Below the pieces are notes generated by a model, which was not told where the DNA came from, did no database searches, and saw only the letters and a list, made by a program, of their open reading frames with translations. 64,000 nt of DNA from positions 9,666,743 to 9,730,742 of the forward strand of contig CM076962.1 in NCBI GenBank assembly GCA_039566865.1. Reading direction: 5' to 3'. The position numbers and the translations under genes are program-made. Shown here in pieces: positions 1 to 12,252 of the stretch (its first letter is position 1; every line of letters begins with the position of its first letter). The DNA is from Aurelia coerulea. Its lineage: Eukaryota; Cnidaria; Scyphozoa; Semaeostomeae; Ulmaridae.

Positions 1-160
1 TACCCCCATGGCCAGTAAATGAAACAGGTTAAACTGCGGACAGTTACAGATAGTACAACACGCGAATAGAAACTTATGAATAGTGTACTAGAGTCTGTTT
101 GCCATGCCATCTGTCTGTTTAGATGTCTGATCAGAACTGTTAAACCACAAAATGATGTCC

Positions 161-208
161 AGAGCAATAGCATAATAGAGCAATAGCATAATAGAGAAAT
201 AGCATGAT
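161..208. repeat. 16-bp tandem repeat, three units
   Basis: Three consecutive units of AGAGCAATAGCATAAT, the last with two changes. It is a simple local duplication with no coding context. Confidence 0.8.
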
Positions 209-2937
209 GCCTTTTTGTTATTTTTCAATTTGTTAGATGTCAAATTAAATACGCCTAACGAGATACAGAAGTTACAAGCAAACAAACAACTTATGAAACT
301 TGACGTGCTGGTTGCTTGACAGAATATCAAATGCAAAGAGTCTACCATATAGATGGGAATATACGGGTTGGGTTGTCATAAAGAAAAACCGAATTGCCAA
401 AAAGTGTTTAATTCTATGGTATATAGGAAGCAAGATGGAACGATTGACTAACAAATTGTTACCAAAATTGTACGGGAGAGTCTATATAGTCTTGGGACAT
501 TCTATGGGGCAGGTGTGTAAATGCATTTCCATATATGACCTTCGTTTACCTAGTCAAGTACCCCTCCTCCCTGGGATTTCAGCGATAATGCACATTGCCT
601 TTAGAAGTAACAAGAGAACATTGCTTCCTATTAGATCTCAATATAGACCTTTCCCTAATTCATGAAATTCTGAATTGAATGATAGTTTGTACATTTTGTA
701 AAATGTTCCAGTGTGAAGAGAAGTGTTTCAAGCTCTAACGTCACTTAGCATTGGTCACAAAATGTAAAAGACTCACTCGATCCAAACTGTTTGTAGTATA
801 ACTAAAAGGTCTACTGCCGAAAATTTTCCGTCACTTTTGGCACACATATCTTGGTCTACACTTCTGTCCAATTAGACATTCCATAGCACTGAATAGATAA
901 CGGTTACGGTTCGTTTGATGTCCTTGAGCAACTCAAGCCTCGCAGCTCACTGACTCCTGGAATGCTCATTTTCGAATGGGTAGTATTTGTTCGTACTATT
1001 ACACACTTGCCGGAACGAGCAGCTGCAAATGTTTACACACCCAGTTTATCGGGACATGATGTGTAAGCGTTCCGCGGTGGGAACACAAAGAAAAACTTGG
1101 GTCCTGCTAAGTTGGCAGTTCAACTTTTTTTAGTGTAAGTTTTTTGCCAACTTCACGGGACCTATGAAAGATGCATTTTTTTACGTTTCTACGTGGTAGG
1201 AACAATGAAAATAGACAGAAAATTAGCGGGACCCTGGGTAAGTCCCGCTATTCACAAATGTCCCGGTAAGGTGGGTGTGTAACACAGTTAAAGTCCTGCT
1301 AGGTTAGCAGATATGAGAACACCAACTGTATCGAATCGGTTTACTATGTATCACGATAACCTAGCAATGCGATATTTGAGCAGGTTACTTGCGCTTGCAG
1401 AGCAAGAAGGAACGAAACAAATTTGCAGAAATTGCTCAAGACTGGTAGGTTTCAAACAAAACTTTTTTTGTAGAAATTGAATTGAAAATGAAGTCAAATT
1501 GATACTTGAGTCATTGGTAAGTGAATTATTTAGCCCAAAATACAAACTAAGCCTTACTTGGGCCAACGTATGAGTTCTAATCGGTGAGAAGCTTAGGCCC
1601 AAGTGACATTTCTACAAGAAATCGATGAAAACCGCCTGCGATTTTGATATGTAAAAGAAGGGAAAGTGTTTGGGTTATTTCTTAGGGCAATATCCATAAT
1701 CGCAGATATTTTCATCCTTATATCTTATTTGAGCGACTTTTATCAATGTTCGAGCGAAGGTCAAGATTCGTCGACCGGAAAATGAATACAATTTTGGCTC
1801 CAAATGAGATTTTTGTATGAGCACGCTACAAACCGCAGAGGGGCATCTCTTCTAACGATTTTTCAAAAACATTCCATGTGATTGTTGTAACCTAGTAGCC
1901 ATTTCAGTTTTCGTGAGGGTACTCAAGAATTCCCTTCCAACGACCGATTTGATATCACGAGGTTAGAAAGAGGCAATTTGATTGGCTGAGTACTGTGAAA
2001 TTGGATGGTTTCCGATTGCTTCAGCAACCAGTAAGGATATGAACTGTATGCTTGAAATAACAGACCGGTTTCTTTTTAAACAGATTGTAAGGACAAACGA
2101 ATCATATTTGTGCATTTCGTTTCCAGCAAGGTAATTGGTCATCCTGAGACTGTGAGCGAGCAGGCCAGTTTTTTCGCAGTTTGGTTATGAGTCCCAGTTT
2201 GAGCTGTCTCAGTTTGGCAGGAGGTAGTCTCGTTTTGATGAGCGATAACTTGGACTCACTGTAATCATTCTAACGACTGACTACCGCACGATTTATTGAT
2301 AGTGAAATTGGAGGCATAAAGAATTGAAATAAAGTGCCTGAAACTTATCAACAGGTATCCAAATGGTCGTAAATAGGGGGTCAAGGCTGCATCCATTTCT
2401 ATGGTTGCATCACATCAAAGTTCATACAAGCAGATAGAAATTGGCGTACCATAAAAATCAGTCCTCGGTCTCTTGCTTTTCAATTTTTTACTAATGACCT
2501 ATTCCTTATAGCTTATCGCAAATTGATTCAAGCTAAATTCGTATTGCTATGTTTGATAAAGTCTGTCACCTTTTTTTGGGAAACCTGGCATTTTGGGAGT
2601 GGGTTGGATCATACTAGAATCCCCGCAATCCGCAACCCTGTATGACCCGATAGTCAAATGACCCAGTGGCGTGAAGCAGTTTAGGCCACCTTAGTTCAAG
2701 TACTAAGGGCCCCCGACCAAGAGGGGCTCCAAACAATTTTTTCGTATAGTGTTTTTTTTACGATGGATCGCCAGCGTTTCACAACACAGGGGTCGGAAAG
2801 CAAGATGAGAATCAGATTTTGTTTGTTAATTTGTCATCTTATTTTAATTCAATTACATTATAGCTTCTAATTGAAACTAATCTAAATCGAATATCTAGCT
2901 ACTAACAGTAAATATATATACGTATTTCGATTGCTAG
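209..2937. other. No supported gene; unassigned intergenic or repeat DNA
   Basis: I see no convincing exon, RT or transposase motif here. The stretch around 1060-1290 has repeated short motifs (tgggtcctgcta, cgggacc, gtcccgcta) that may be the remains of an old inverted-repeat element, but I could not define its ends. The short open frames here have no recognisable domain. Confidence 0.5.
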
Positions 2938-4450
2938 CTACAAATACTGCAGCTGCAAGTTGGCCCATCCCAGTGTTATTAGTCTCTCAAATGTTTGAAT
3001 GTTCTTGGCTAATTTAATATTTTTAGGCAAAGCATTCCAAATTTGTGGTCCTAACGATAAGAGACTGTTTGAACCAAAAGTAACTTGGTTTTAGTCTATG
3101 ATGAATTAATTCGTGTGGGTTCCTTGCTGACCTTTTTGTTTGATTTAGTTTGAAAATATCCTGCATAAAAGGAGGATTTGATTTTGAGACAGTTTTATAG
3201 ATTTCAATACAAAGAGTTCTGAGACGGCTGATTCTCATCGCACATTTCCCAGCTTTAGAAAGTAAGTCGCCATAAGAGCTTTCAGAGTCATTGTAAAGAA
3301 ATCTAACGGCTCGCTCGTGGATCTTCTCAATTTTTTTCACTGACTTTTCAGAGGAAAAATGCCAGACTAGAGGGCAGTAAGAAGCTTTGGACCAATGTCT
3401 CTTTGGCTTTAAACTCCATGTAACCCTGGAGTCTTTTTAATGCGTTTAGCTGCGCAGCAGCTTTTCTACATAGATCGGAAATGTGGTCGTCAAAGGTTAG
3501 TCTATGATCGATTTTTACCCCCAGAAGTCTAACTGCATTTTCAGATTGAATTTGTTTGCCTTGTATGCTTAGTTGTTCCCCTATTGTGTCATCTCCACCC
3601 TTTGTAACTACGATGGCATGGGATTTGTCCGAATTTGCAATCATTTGGTTCCTTTCAAGCCAATCTATGGCAACATTTGATTCTTGTTCCAATATTCTTA
3701 CCAGGTTTGGAAATGATTTTGAAAATGCCGTTAGAGTATTATCGTCTGCATAATTATGTAAAGTAGCTTTCCCTATATCAAAAATGTAACAAAACTCCAT
3801 GCTTGCTGGCCCCATGACGCTTCCTCGCTTGTCTTTTAACCCCCTTGATACAGGAACACAGCCTGCAGCAAAGCATAAATTCAATGACATTACAAATGAA
3901 AAGACATTTCTTTATATTCTTGAAAATATTATTACATTGCTAACAAGATAGTGCGAACTCTCGTACAGCAATTTACAATTAGTCGATTTCTAAATCCCAA
4001 ATCACCACGAAAAAATGTTCTCTTTCTCCATTCATGTCGATTCTTTAGAAAGCTTGATCGACGGTTTTTGATCGTTTTCAGTGTTTTCGAAAACAAAAAT
4101 TTTAAGAAACTCGCTTGTAGCTCTAAAAACTGAAAACAGAAAAATTTGCAAAAAATCCTAGAATCTAATTCAGGCCTTCTGCTAAAGATCAAGTCATAAA
4201 TCTTCAAAATCGGTCTTGTGTACGATTTATCGTGGCCTGCTAAACGTGCATAGTTTATTTTGGCGCACCCGGTATAAAGATAAAGATCATTTATGTATAA
4301 GTTAAACAAGATTGGACCAAGCACAGATCCTTGTGGTACATCAAATGCTTTCGAAAAGTCCATCAATACGGCTCCCACAACATTATAATTGTCAAGGTTT
4401 TGTCTCCATTCTTCGACCATTCTTACCTGGACATGCTGTGTATTATATTG
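2938..4450 (-). pseudogene. Broken non-LTR retrotransposon (jockey/CR1-like LINE), RT domain to C-terminus
   Basis: This minus-strand fragment encodes a reverse transcriptase. It opens near 4450 with TQHVQVRMVEEWRQNLDN and MDFSKAFD, then PQGSVLGPILFNLYINDL. A foreign repeat of about 500 bp interrupts it, after which it resumes with the catalytic box HNYADDNTLTAF (about 3735) and LLGVKIDHRLTFDDHI. A frameshift near 3345 separates the RT thumb from KKIEKIHERAVRFLYND. A second shift near 3060 precedes the typical C-terminal block PQIWNALPKNIK, and the frame stops at 2938-2940. The 5' part (endonuclease and ORF1) is missing, as expected for a 5'-truncated LINE copy. RT lost the segment between SKAFD and PQGSVLGP. 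Superfamily placement is from motif style only. Confidence 0.85.
3775..4272. mobile_element. Interspersed repeat inserted in the LINE (same family as the 42.2-43.1 kb element)
   Basis: The segment separates two halves of one RT frame. It is near-identical in reverse complement to 42236-42745, and part of it matches 42803-43125. Its right end reads GGCGCACCCGGTA, with a TA where the LINE resumes. Only one end carries the GGGTGCGCC terminus, so this looks like half of the full inverted-repeat element seen near 42.2-43.1 kb. Confidence 0.75.
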
Positions 4451-5543
4451 CTGTCAATATGCTGCTATAAACTTTGAAAGACAATGGTCAAGATGAGGAA
4501 TGAGTTGATCTTTGAACTTTTAACGTAGTTTTTAAGCCAAAGAACCTGCCATGGAGGGTATTTTTCGGTAAAGTTTGTGTATTTTCAAAGTAATCTTCAT
4601 TTAACAGAACCACATACCGTTCGAACCTTAAAAGGTGTTCTCAGACAGATATCATATGATTCTATACCGAAGGATAACAGTTTGCTATGTAAACTAGTAC
4701 TTTATATTTACTATTCGAAACACAAGTCAATAAACACACAAAACGTGCTAAATTTACTGCTGGTTTTTCCCATGTAAAAATTTTCTTTTCCACATAGCGT
4801 GCTTTTTTCGAGGTTCTAAAGCGTATGGTTTCAAAAACTTTCCCACTACATTGGACCCCTTTCCCCGTAGGGCTCATTTCACTGAGCGGTTCCTACAAAA
4901 GGGCCCCATCTTACTAATTCCTACGGGCCTCAAATCTACGTTACGTTACGCCATTGATTGACCATTCCCCAGTAAAATTCTAGACCATTGGTATGAAGGA
5001 AACCTCGATATTCTGCCTCTGCGTTGATTTGCAACGAAATGAGATCTTAATAAATGTGACAAAGAAATGTCAATAGGTGACATTATTGGATGCTAATTGC
5101 ACTGAAGCGAGATCCTGATCACTCAAAATATCTGTTGAAGTAACAGCTAAAAAATTACTAAGGATGGAAAATGGGTAAACCCATATTTGCCTTTATGCTG
5201 TTTTTTTTGCTCAAACAGAGGAAATATTTTGGTCCGAAAGGTCACATAATGACGTTTGCAGTTCTCAAACACCACGAATCTCATTGTATTTGAGTAGGCA
5301 CCAGGTAGGCACATTCGGGGGAGCTCTGGGCCCAACGCTCCTGATACGCCACCGCAAACTGTTATTTTGATCAAAAGATTTACTGATTAAGTTGCTGATA
5401 ACACTCTTTCCGCAGGAATTCTCTCACAAATTCTTACTCTAAACAATGTACATGTTTGCAACAACGCTATATTGAACTTTAGTAAACATACAAAACATAT
5501 CAATGAAATTGATAGAGGATTAGAAAATTAATAGAACTTTCCT
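4451..5543. other. No supported gene
   Basis: Short frames only, none with a recognisable domain. It lies between the LINE fragment and the 3' end of the small two-exon gene. It would hold that gene's 3' UTR just below 5544, but no clear AATAAA signal was found on the minus strand close to the stop. Confidence 0.4.
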
Positions 5544-6029
5544 CTAATAAAAGGAGATTGTATGCAAAATATGTCTCTCGATTTTCTGTTCAAATGCTTG
5601 CAGAATTTCGTCGAGATTGTGTTCCATGTCATCGAGCTCGTCCAGCTAAAAAACGGAGATCAATTACAAACTATCGTAAAATTGTTCACTTGAAAATTAA
5701 AATTTCAAATAAATAATATGAAAAGATACACAAATCCGATTTCACAATGCTAACATAGCTTGAGAAGGATGCAATGCAAATGTCAGTTGACCTTCAGACT
5801 ACAGTACCCTTAGAAAAAAAGGAGTTTTACGGCAAATCAACATGCATTTCTCAATTTTACTGCATCAAATCAAACATAAGCTTGAAATAATAAACTGTAG
5901 GCAAACTTACGATTTCACATAGTTCAACAATGTTTTGTGCGCCGATAGTTGCTTCCTCATGATTATCAGCTATTTCGATGTTGATGATATGAACTGGAGT
6001 AAAAGAATTTTGATCACGTTTTGCCATAT
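5544..6029 (-). CDS. Small two-exon host gene, acidic coiled-coil-like protein of 72 residues (unknown function)
   Basis: Two minus-strand exons join in frame. The first (6029-5911) has an acceptor ATTTTAG two bases before ATG at 6027-6025, codes 39 residues from MAKRDQNSFTPVHIINIEIA, and ends at a consensus donor GTAAGT. The second (5645-5544) follows the polypyrimidine acceptor CCGTTTTTTAG, codes LDELDDMEHNLDEILQAF and ends at TAG. The intron is 265 bp and both junctions are phase 0. The product is acidic in the middle with a heptad-like run of L, I, D and E, which suggests a short coiled coil. No stop or frameshift is present, unlike the surrounding element genes. I do not recognise the family. 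An upstream 5' UTR or coding exon is likely, because the visible ATG sits almost at a splice acceptor. The start is therefore provisional. Confidence 0.6.
5646..5910 (-). other. Intron of the small host gene
   Basis: It starts with GTAAGT and ends with a T-rich tract and TTTTTTAG on the minus strand. At 265 bp it has the size expected of an invertebrate intron. Confidence 0.6.
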
Positions 6030-6552
6030 CTAAAATATAAGAAATCCAATTAAAGATACAGTATTACAGAAATTTCTTTGCATCTAGGCCTATTTCCGTA
6101 CAAAGGGGAATGGTCGGGATAGTATATTACGGTTTATCTTTGTTTTATACTGTACATATCAGCTATACAACAAACAAAATAAGTAATATGAGACAACTGA
6201 CAAAAATCATGGGATTGAGAAAGGTTGCTATATTTATCAAATCTGTAGAGATAAAGATTTTCTGTCACTGTCAAAATTGCTTCGGCGGTGCAAGACCATT
6301 TTCCTGCAGGTACCCCAAGAAAGTTGAATGAGCAACATGGTTTCATTTTATAAAATAAGCTACTTAAGACACTACCTACGAACTATTTTACTGCCGGGTG
6401 AGTCAAAAATGTCCGGAGTTTGAAAGGCTACTGCTACCTGCATATATAAGCAATTATATTTTGCAATATCTAGTTGAATAGCTGACATGTTCAATAATTT
6501 TTAGAATTTTTCCTGGCTGAAATCGGTCTGTGGCTGAAATCCGTTAAGATTT

Positions 6553-6716
6553 TAAGGCTGATTTCCCGTCAGTGGAATTTTCCGAGCGGGCAGAATTTCT
6601 ATTGCATTCGAGAGAAAGTTTCGCTCTGGCATTGAATAGAAAGTTACGGCTGAGTGACCTTTTATTGTCTAAAATTCCGCCCGCTCGGAAAATTCCACTG
6701 ACTGGAAATTAGCCTT
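6553..6716. mobile_element. Short MITE with 40-bp inverted repeats
   Basis: The left arm reads AAGGCTGATTTCC, then GTCAGTGGAATTTTCCGAGC. The right arm is its reverse complement, ending GGAAATTAGCCTT. The centre is only about 80 bp. No target duplication is clear. It is non-coding. Confidence 0.75.
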
Positions 6717-7699
6717 TACAAGGGATTTTCTAAATAAAGTCCCTTCGAGAAACCTTGAAAAATGTGCTAAAATTTCAAGTTTTCTTTGTGTTTACATTAC
6801 AGCGTGCTATCCTCTTGTGGGAATGAACAAGACTTCTCCCTAGTATGAATAACTTATTCAGGGAGATTCAATTCTCCCAAGAGGACAAAATGCATGAGTG
6901 CATGTGAGTGTCGTAATTGCTAGGAAGGATAGCAAAGGGAAATTTGCAATTCCATTTGCAAAATATCGTTCAATTCTAATTCTTTTCTGAATAGCTAGGG
7001 GGCTTCTTATATATTTAGTTGTATTTTAGTTTATCTCCTTCATGTGATGGCCCTGGGGTAGTCATGATCTTTTGCTCCCCTTGGTATCGTTTCTGTAGTA
7101 TTGTATGGTAGCTCGTTTGTAATCTTAGGTAATTCGTAAATTGTAAATTTTTAACATTGAATTTATAGAAAAAAAGGGAAATTTTGTTTGTCGTTTTCCC
7201 TCATTTTTGCAGGTTTCGAAAGGGGCATTCTGTAGAAAATCTCCCAAATCGACGGGAAGGAATGGCGGATTCAAGTCGGGTAAATTACTGAATCTAATTT
7301 GGACATATCGGGAATAAAATAATATTACTTTGATGTTGAAGGAGCAGCCTTTTTTTCAAACACCGGGCCATTTTATTGACTCATCCGGGATACTCAAAGG
7401 GCGATACTGCAGAGAGCAGGAGACCATAACAACTCCGCAGTCATTAACGTAAAGAACTTGTAACTAAACTAAAATTAAACATACGGCTACGAAAAAATAC
7501 ACATAAACGATTTTTACTGATAAGTACACTTTCACTTTGTGTGTCAGGCTGACTTTGGGCCAATATGCCTTTTCACAAAGTAGTTCTTTTCTATATCAGT
7601 ATTACCTTTTCGATTTTAATGTGGCAAGTTTCGTCCCCATGTTTAGGAAATAAAAAACCAATCGCTTTCTGTGATTCAGCATACAAATTGAATCTTTAA
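6717..7699. other. No supported gene
   Basis: AT-rich sequence without a convincing exon or element end. A short CACCGGGCC motif near 7360 resembles mariner-type ends but has no partner that I could find. Confidence 0.4.
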
Positions 7700-7987
7700 A
7701 TAACCCTAAATGATCTAATGTCATGCCAATTTACCAATGACCTCGCCGTGTTCCGATCATCAAAAACTGACAAATATTACAGTACCTTCACGAAAATCAA
7801 AATGGGAAAAAAAACGAATAAAGATACAGAGCTGGCTTTGCCTCAAATCTATTCTCCAAATTTGTCCTTGTACACTGGGTTAAAATTTCCTCAGGGATTG
7901 ATGTTACATGGAATTTCATCCCTTTTAATATCAACATATGTTCAAATACTATTCGTGAACTCTACCAATAAGACACACAGTAAGATA

Positions 7988-8968
7988 CCGGGTGTCCCAA
8001 AAAACTGTATACAAGTTTGAACAATTCTGACGCCAACAGTTTATACCTAATTACCCAAAGCATATTTGCTAACTTGGTTGTGAAGATCTAAATCAGATTT
8101 AGATTTAAATTTAAATTTAGAAACGCAAAATTTACTCTTAAGGCCCAAACCAGAGCCTGCCATTGTTATACCACGCAGTCAAGAAACCTTAAGCACAGCA
8201 ACCTGTGATATTCCCAGGAAACAATTTCCTGCTGATTTGAATCGAATTAATTAACAAAATTAAATCAAAGACTTTCCTGGAAAAAACTATACCACTGTAT
8301 CTTATCGGTCAAGGAACCTTTACTGAAATGAACAGGTTATTCTTAAGATTATAATTATGATGTAAAGTAAAGTAAAGTAAATTAAAGTAAAGTAAATTAA
8401 AGTAAAGTAAAGTAAAGTAAAGTAAAGTAAAGTAAAGTAAATTAAAGTAAAGTAAAGTAAAGTAAAGTAAAGTAAAGTAAAGTAAATTAAAGTAAAGTAA
8501 AGTAAATTGAAGTAAAGTAAAGTAAATTAAAGTAAAGTAAAGTAAAGTAAATTAAAGTAAAGTAAAGTAAAGTAAAGCAAAATAAAGTAAAGTAAAGTAA
8601 AGTAAAGTAAAATAAATCCCTTTATTAATGCTAACGTAATATAATTGTCGTTGGATAATGTTTTCTTACCGGTTTCTAACAATAAAATCCCGGAATGTAT
8701 CAGCGTTGGGTGTTGAGGCCCAACATGCTTTTGTCATCTCTAGAATCGTTAGCTCTTATCTACTGGGAGCTCATGCTTGGACCTCAGAGGAAATTTTGCA
8801 CTTGCTGATTTATTGCTCTGCAACCAAGTTACCGAAAATTATGAGAAAAAATACCAAAATATAATTCAGCTATTGAGGGTTAGCATAAAAATAGCTTCTG
8901 GATGATTTGACTGAAACTCTTGGCATTAGAATTTTTCAAACTTGTATACAGTGTTTTGAGATGCCCGG
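7988..8968. mobile_element. Mariner-type MITE with TA target duplication
   Basis: The ends CCGGGTGTCCCAAAAAAC and, in reverse complement, CCGGGCATCTCAAAACAC form inverted repeats of about 55 bp, flanked by TA at 7986-7987 and 8969-8970. TA duplication and a CCGGGTGTCCC-like end are typical of Tc1/mariner-derived elements. No transposase frame is present, and the interior holds a large AAAGT microsatellite. Confidence 0.75.
8362..8616. repeat. AAAGT pentanucleotide microsatellite, about 255 bp
   Basis: About 50 copies of AAAGT, with regularly interspersed AAATT variants and single changes. It lies inside the mariner-type MITE. Confidence 0.95.
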
Positions 8969-9388
8969 TAAATATCACTTTTTCCAAAACAGACTGTTTC
9001 AGTTTACATTAAAACGTATACATTAAGGTACCATTTCGCAACAACATCCGCCTAAGATCTCTTAAAGTGGCTTTTATTTTGCGATTTGATACTGTATAGC
9101 TTCCAGAATTTAAAATGCTACATCAAAAATGCTAAGAATGACATCGAAATTCTTATGTTGGTAAGATTTCAAATGCTTGACCGGTCCACTCGTTGCTATT
9201 TGCTACCAAGTAAATAGGATGGTAGAGAGCCTGCCTTAATCCACAACAGAATCCTACTAATTGGTATTGGATCCATTTCTTTCGCTCTAATATGGCAACG
9301 GATTTATTCACAAATACGACTTCTTTCCACTGACTCATCATTGCTGACTTTGAAAAAACGCGATGATACTATTTCACTAGCCTACAAG

Positions 9389-10989
9389 TCTCTCTCTCAC
9401 TCTCTCATTGCGCATTTGGCTTACAACTGTATCATTGTTCACGTTGCGCGACACTACAAATCAAATTAGTCAAGATCTTCCATCCATTATCATCGTTCGC
9501 GATATGTCTCAAGACGTTAAGGTCTCTTCTTGTTTTAAACTGTCTTATTTGCAACCGTTGATGGTATTTTGCTGCTGTTACGATGTCGTTGTCAAGCAAT
9601 ACAGGCAGGGTTATTCTTTTTCTTCCACGGAATTTCTTTGCTTTAGGTGGACATTCAAAGGAGTAATTCATCGACTGTTGACATGGTGTGCTTGTTGGTA
9701 ATCGTAATATATGACCGAATGTTCTCCATCTTGCCTCCTTCTTTTTAGCACTCAGTGGTTTTTCTCTGCTCTTTTCGTATAGTTGCTTGTTGTGTATTCT
9801 CTTATCATTCCACACTTGACGAAGTTGTTTTCGGTGGATGCAGTCTAGCTCTTTACTTTCATTTTTGTGAGTGCTAGTATTCTAAAACTGTATGTTAACA
9901 CTGGCTTTACGATTGATTTGTAAATCTTTAGTTTCGTTTGAATATTGACTTTCTTGCTCATCCATAATTTCTTTGCCGATGCTTGGGCTACAATTGAGAG
10001 CTGCTCCCTCTTTTTCATATCTTGGCAGTCACCAAACAAACTTTCTAGTTTTTTTGTCCATCTCCATTTTTCTGCTTTACCTTGTTCTCTTTTAATAGTG
10101 GTTTCTTCTGTTTTTTTCTTCATTTACTTTCAGATTAAATCTTTCAAGGCAGTCTTTTACAATTTCTTTCAACACTTCAAAGCGGTAGTTGTCTTCACTT
10201 AAGAAATCACTATGATCAGCATATATTATTTCAGTTGGTATGCTTGATCTTTCTGCCTGGGATGTTTCATTCAAATCTACTCGTAATGTTCGCAAAGCAT
10301 TCTCTAGGGCTATATTGAAAAAATTTTCCGAAATTCCGTCGCCTTTTGGGGATCCTATATTTGTTTTCACATTTTCTCTCACTTTATAGAGATTGATGTG
10401 TTACTCAATAATATTCGACTCATCCGTTGCTCATCTTCACTTAGGATTGTTTCAAGCACGCCCATCAAAGGCTTTCGTTGTATGGTATCAAAGGCGCTGC
10501 TCATATCGATTCCGATGATATTAACCTGTAGATCTTTATATAATTGCGCTTTGGAAGCTATAAATCTACGCGACCAAACAGCATCGGACGTAGATCGACC
10601 TCTCCTGTAGGCTGAATGACTGGGAGATAGATAATTGTCAACCTTTTCCTGTATCTATGTATCTATATCTATGTATCTGTATCTATCTTTTTCTATGTGT
10701 TATAGTCGAAAGTAGTTTCCTTATTGTATTTAGCAAATTAATTGGTCGTAAGTTCTTCAAAGGACCTCTTTGTTTGTTTGTTTGGCTTTGGTATAGATAG
10801 AAGGCCTGATTCGCCTGTGTAAAGTTCATTTTCTTGGGTTTCGAATATTTCGTTCAGTTTATTTGCTATCTCTTGTTGTAGTTCTTCTGGGCCATACTTT
10901 GTCATCTCATGCGCTATGCCATCTTCTCCAGCTGCTTTATTGTTACTCATTTTCATTGCGGCTCTACTGACTTCATCTTTTGTTATTTT
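9389..10989 (-). pseudogene. 5'-truncated RTE-like LINE with defective RT
   Basis: Minus-strand pieces of one polymerase run in order. KAAGEDGIAHEMTKYGPEEL (about 10920) is the RT start. A central part is disrupted by a TATCTATG microsatellite and frameshifts near 10400-10740. Then come NIGSPKGDGISENFF and IIYADHSDFLSEDN. The region near 10120-9845 reads KLKIYKSIVKPVLTYSF, and the C-terminal block 9815-9432 reads RWRTFGHILRLP. The catalytic YADD box has become YADH, so even the intact stretch would be inactive. Related 17-18 bp sequences flank the insert (ATTTCACTAGCCTACAAG at left, ATTTTACTAGCCTACGAG at right), consistent with a LINE target-site duplication. The 5' half is absent. No ORF1 or endonuclease was seen. 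Confidence 0.85.
10651..10700. repeat. TATCTATG-type microsatellite inside the LINE
   Basis: Runs of TATCTATG, TATCTATA and TATCTGTA break the RT frame between the palm start and the NIGSPKGDG block. Confidence 0.8.
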
Positions 10990-11066
10990 ACTTCATTTTA
11001 CTAGCCTACGAGTAGACCCATTATTCATAAGCTTGCACCTGCGGTTTTCAGAAATCCGGAAGTTAA

Positions 11067-11760
11067 CCCTATTTGAACCGGGTTGAAATTTTGACATTTT
11101 TGACTGGGGGGGGGCGTTTTTCGGCCCCCCTATTTTTGATCAAAACTACAAGAGAATGAAACTTATTCCAATTTTTCTTTGGACACTCAGCTTTACAACA
11201 ACAAAAGTGGTCAAAATTGAGCTACTGAATTAAAAAGAACATTTTTTCGAGATTAACATGAGATACCATAATTAAGAGCAATTAGTAATTGAATAGACTA
11301 ATTGAGATTTCTATAGTGAATTAGTTTCTATTTTTAGATTTAGTTAATACTAAGGAAGCTGACACTGTTTCTGCACGTTTTGAGATAGATTGCCCTAATT
11401 CATTCATATGACGTCATAACGATAAATGACGTCATGGATATCAAAATTTGCTGATGTCAGCAAATATATACAAATCAAATGAAAGTACTCTTCAAGACCA
11501 ATCAAATGGTGTATATAACTTTATAATTAGCACCATTTGCAAGAATTTAGTGAGGATTTTAAGATTTCATTTGTGACCAGCCTCCAAATAAGGGCATCTG
11601 GAGATCACATGGAAAAACAATGGACCATGATATTTAAAAATTTGATTGCCAATTAAATTTTAGGAAAAGTCAAGGAGTTGCAGCACCATATCTACAACAG
11701 CGGTGGAGATATTTGAGAAAGTGCGGTTGGGGGCGAAAAACGCACCCGGTCCAAATAGGG
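11067..11760. mobile_element. TTAA-flanked MITE, copy 1 (piggyBac-like ends)
   Basis: Ends CCCTATTTGAACCGGG and, in reverse complement, CCCTATTTGGACCGGG are flanked by TTAA at 11063-11066 and 11761-11764. Just inside the left end is a G-run/C-run hairpin (GGGGGGGGCG, TTTTTC, GGCCCCCC). TTAA targets and CCC starts are typical of piggyBac-type elements, which is an inference here because no transposase is present. The interior is AT-rich with several TGACGTCA motifs. Confidence 0.85.
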
Positions 11761-11764
11761 TTAA

Positions 11765-12114
11765 AAGCAGTCTGTCCCCTATTGTTCTGACTTTAGTTAA
11801 TGGTTTATTTACCTTATTTACGTGGCCATGAAATTCATGCATCACTGAGCCTCTATGTCAGTGATGTATTTGGATAAAGCGAATTAGCACAAGCGTCTGG
11901 AATATACAATAAATATATTTATCGATTTCATTTTTATTCCTCGACGGACAGATTGCCTTTAAGTTATGCTGCCTTTGTTGAGATGCATTTCACAGATTAT
12001 TGGATAGAGGAGTAAAATAATTTGAAAGAATTACTTTGGCAGCTGTAGCAAGTCTACGCTTTTTTATTTCATAGACCCTTTCCTCTTTTGAACAATGGGA
12101 CTTCTCGTTGGCTA
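11765..12114. other. No supported gene
   Basis: Short spacer of AT-rich sequence with no domain, repeat end or RNA gene seen. Confidence 0.4.
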
Positions 12115-12252
12115 GTGTTTCACAGTCATGCAGCAAATTCACCATTCTAAGTTTTCTAATTGAAAACACATCGGAAGAATTGCTGGAACCAAAGGTTGTG
12201 AAAGGCTTGGGTCTCCCATCTGATAGAGCAAACTGATAAATTAATACATTAA
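12115..12252. mobile_element. Fragment of the fold-back family
   Basis: The sequence around CTTGGGTCTCCCATCTGA matches the inner arm of the fold-back element (near 32455-32560 and, inverted, 33440-33500). It is truncated on both sides. Confidence 0.45.

Larger units (their letters stand above)
7700..9365. mobile_element. Fold-back family copy, split by a mariner-type MITE
   Basis: Segments 7700-7985 and about 9120-9365 match consecutive parts of one arm of the large fold-back element at about 31817-34225 (for example near 31930-32150 and 32160-32390). The mariner-type MITE at 7988-8968 lies between them. It is non-coding; the 100-residue frame at 7718 is incidental. Confidence 0.6.

Noticed and set aside
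8362..8616. CRISPR-like regular array
   Set aside because: The 5-bp units have no spacers, and the DNA is eukaryotic.
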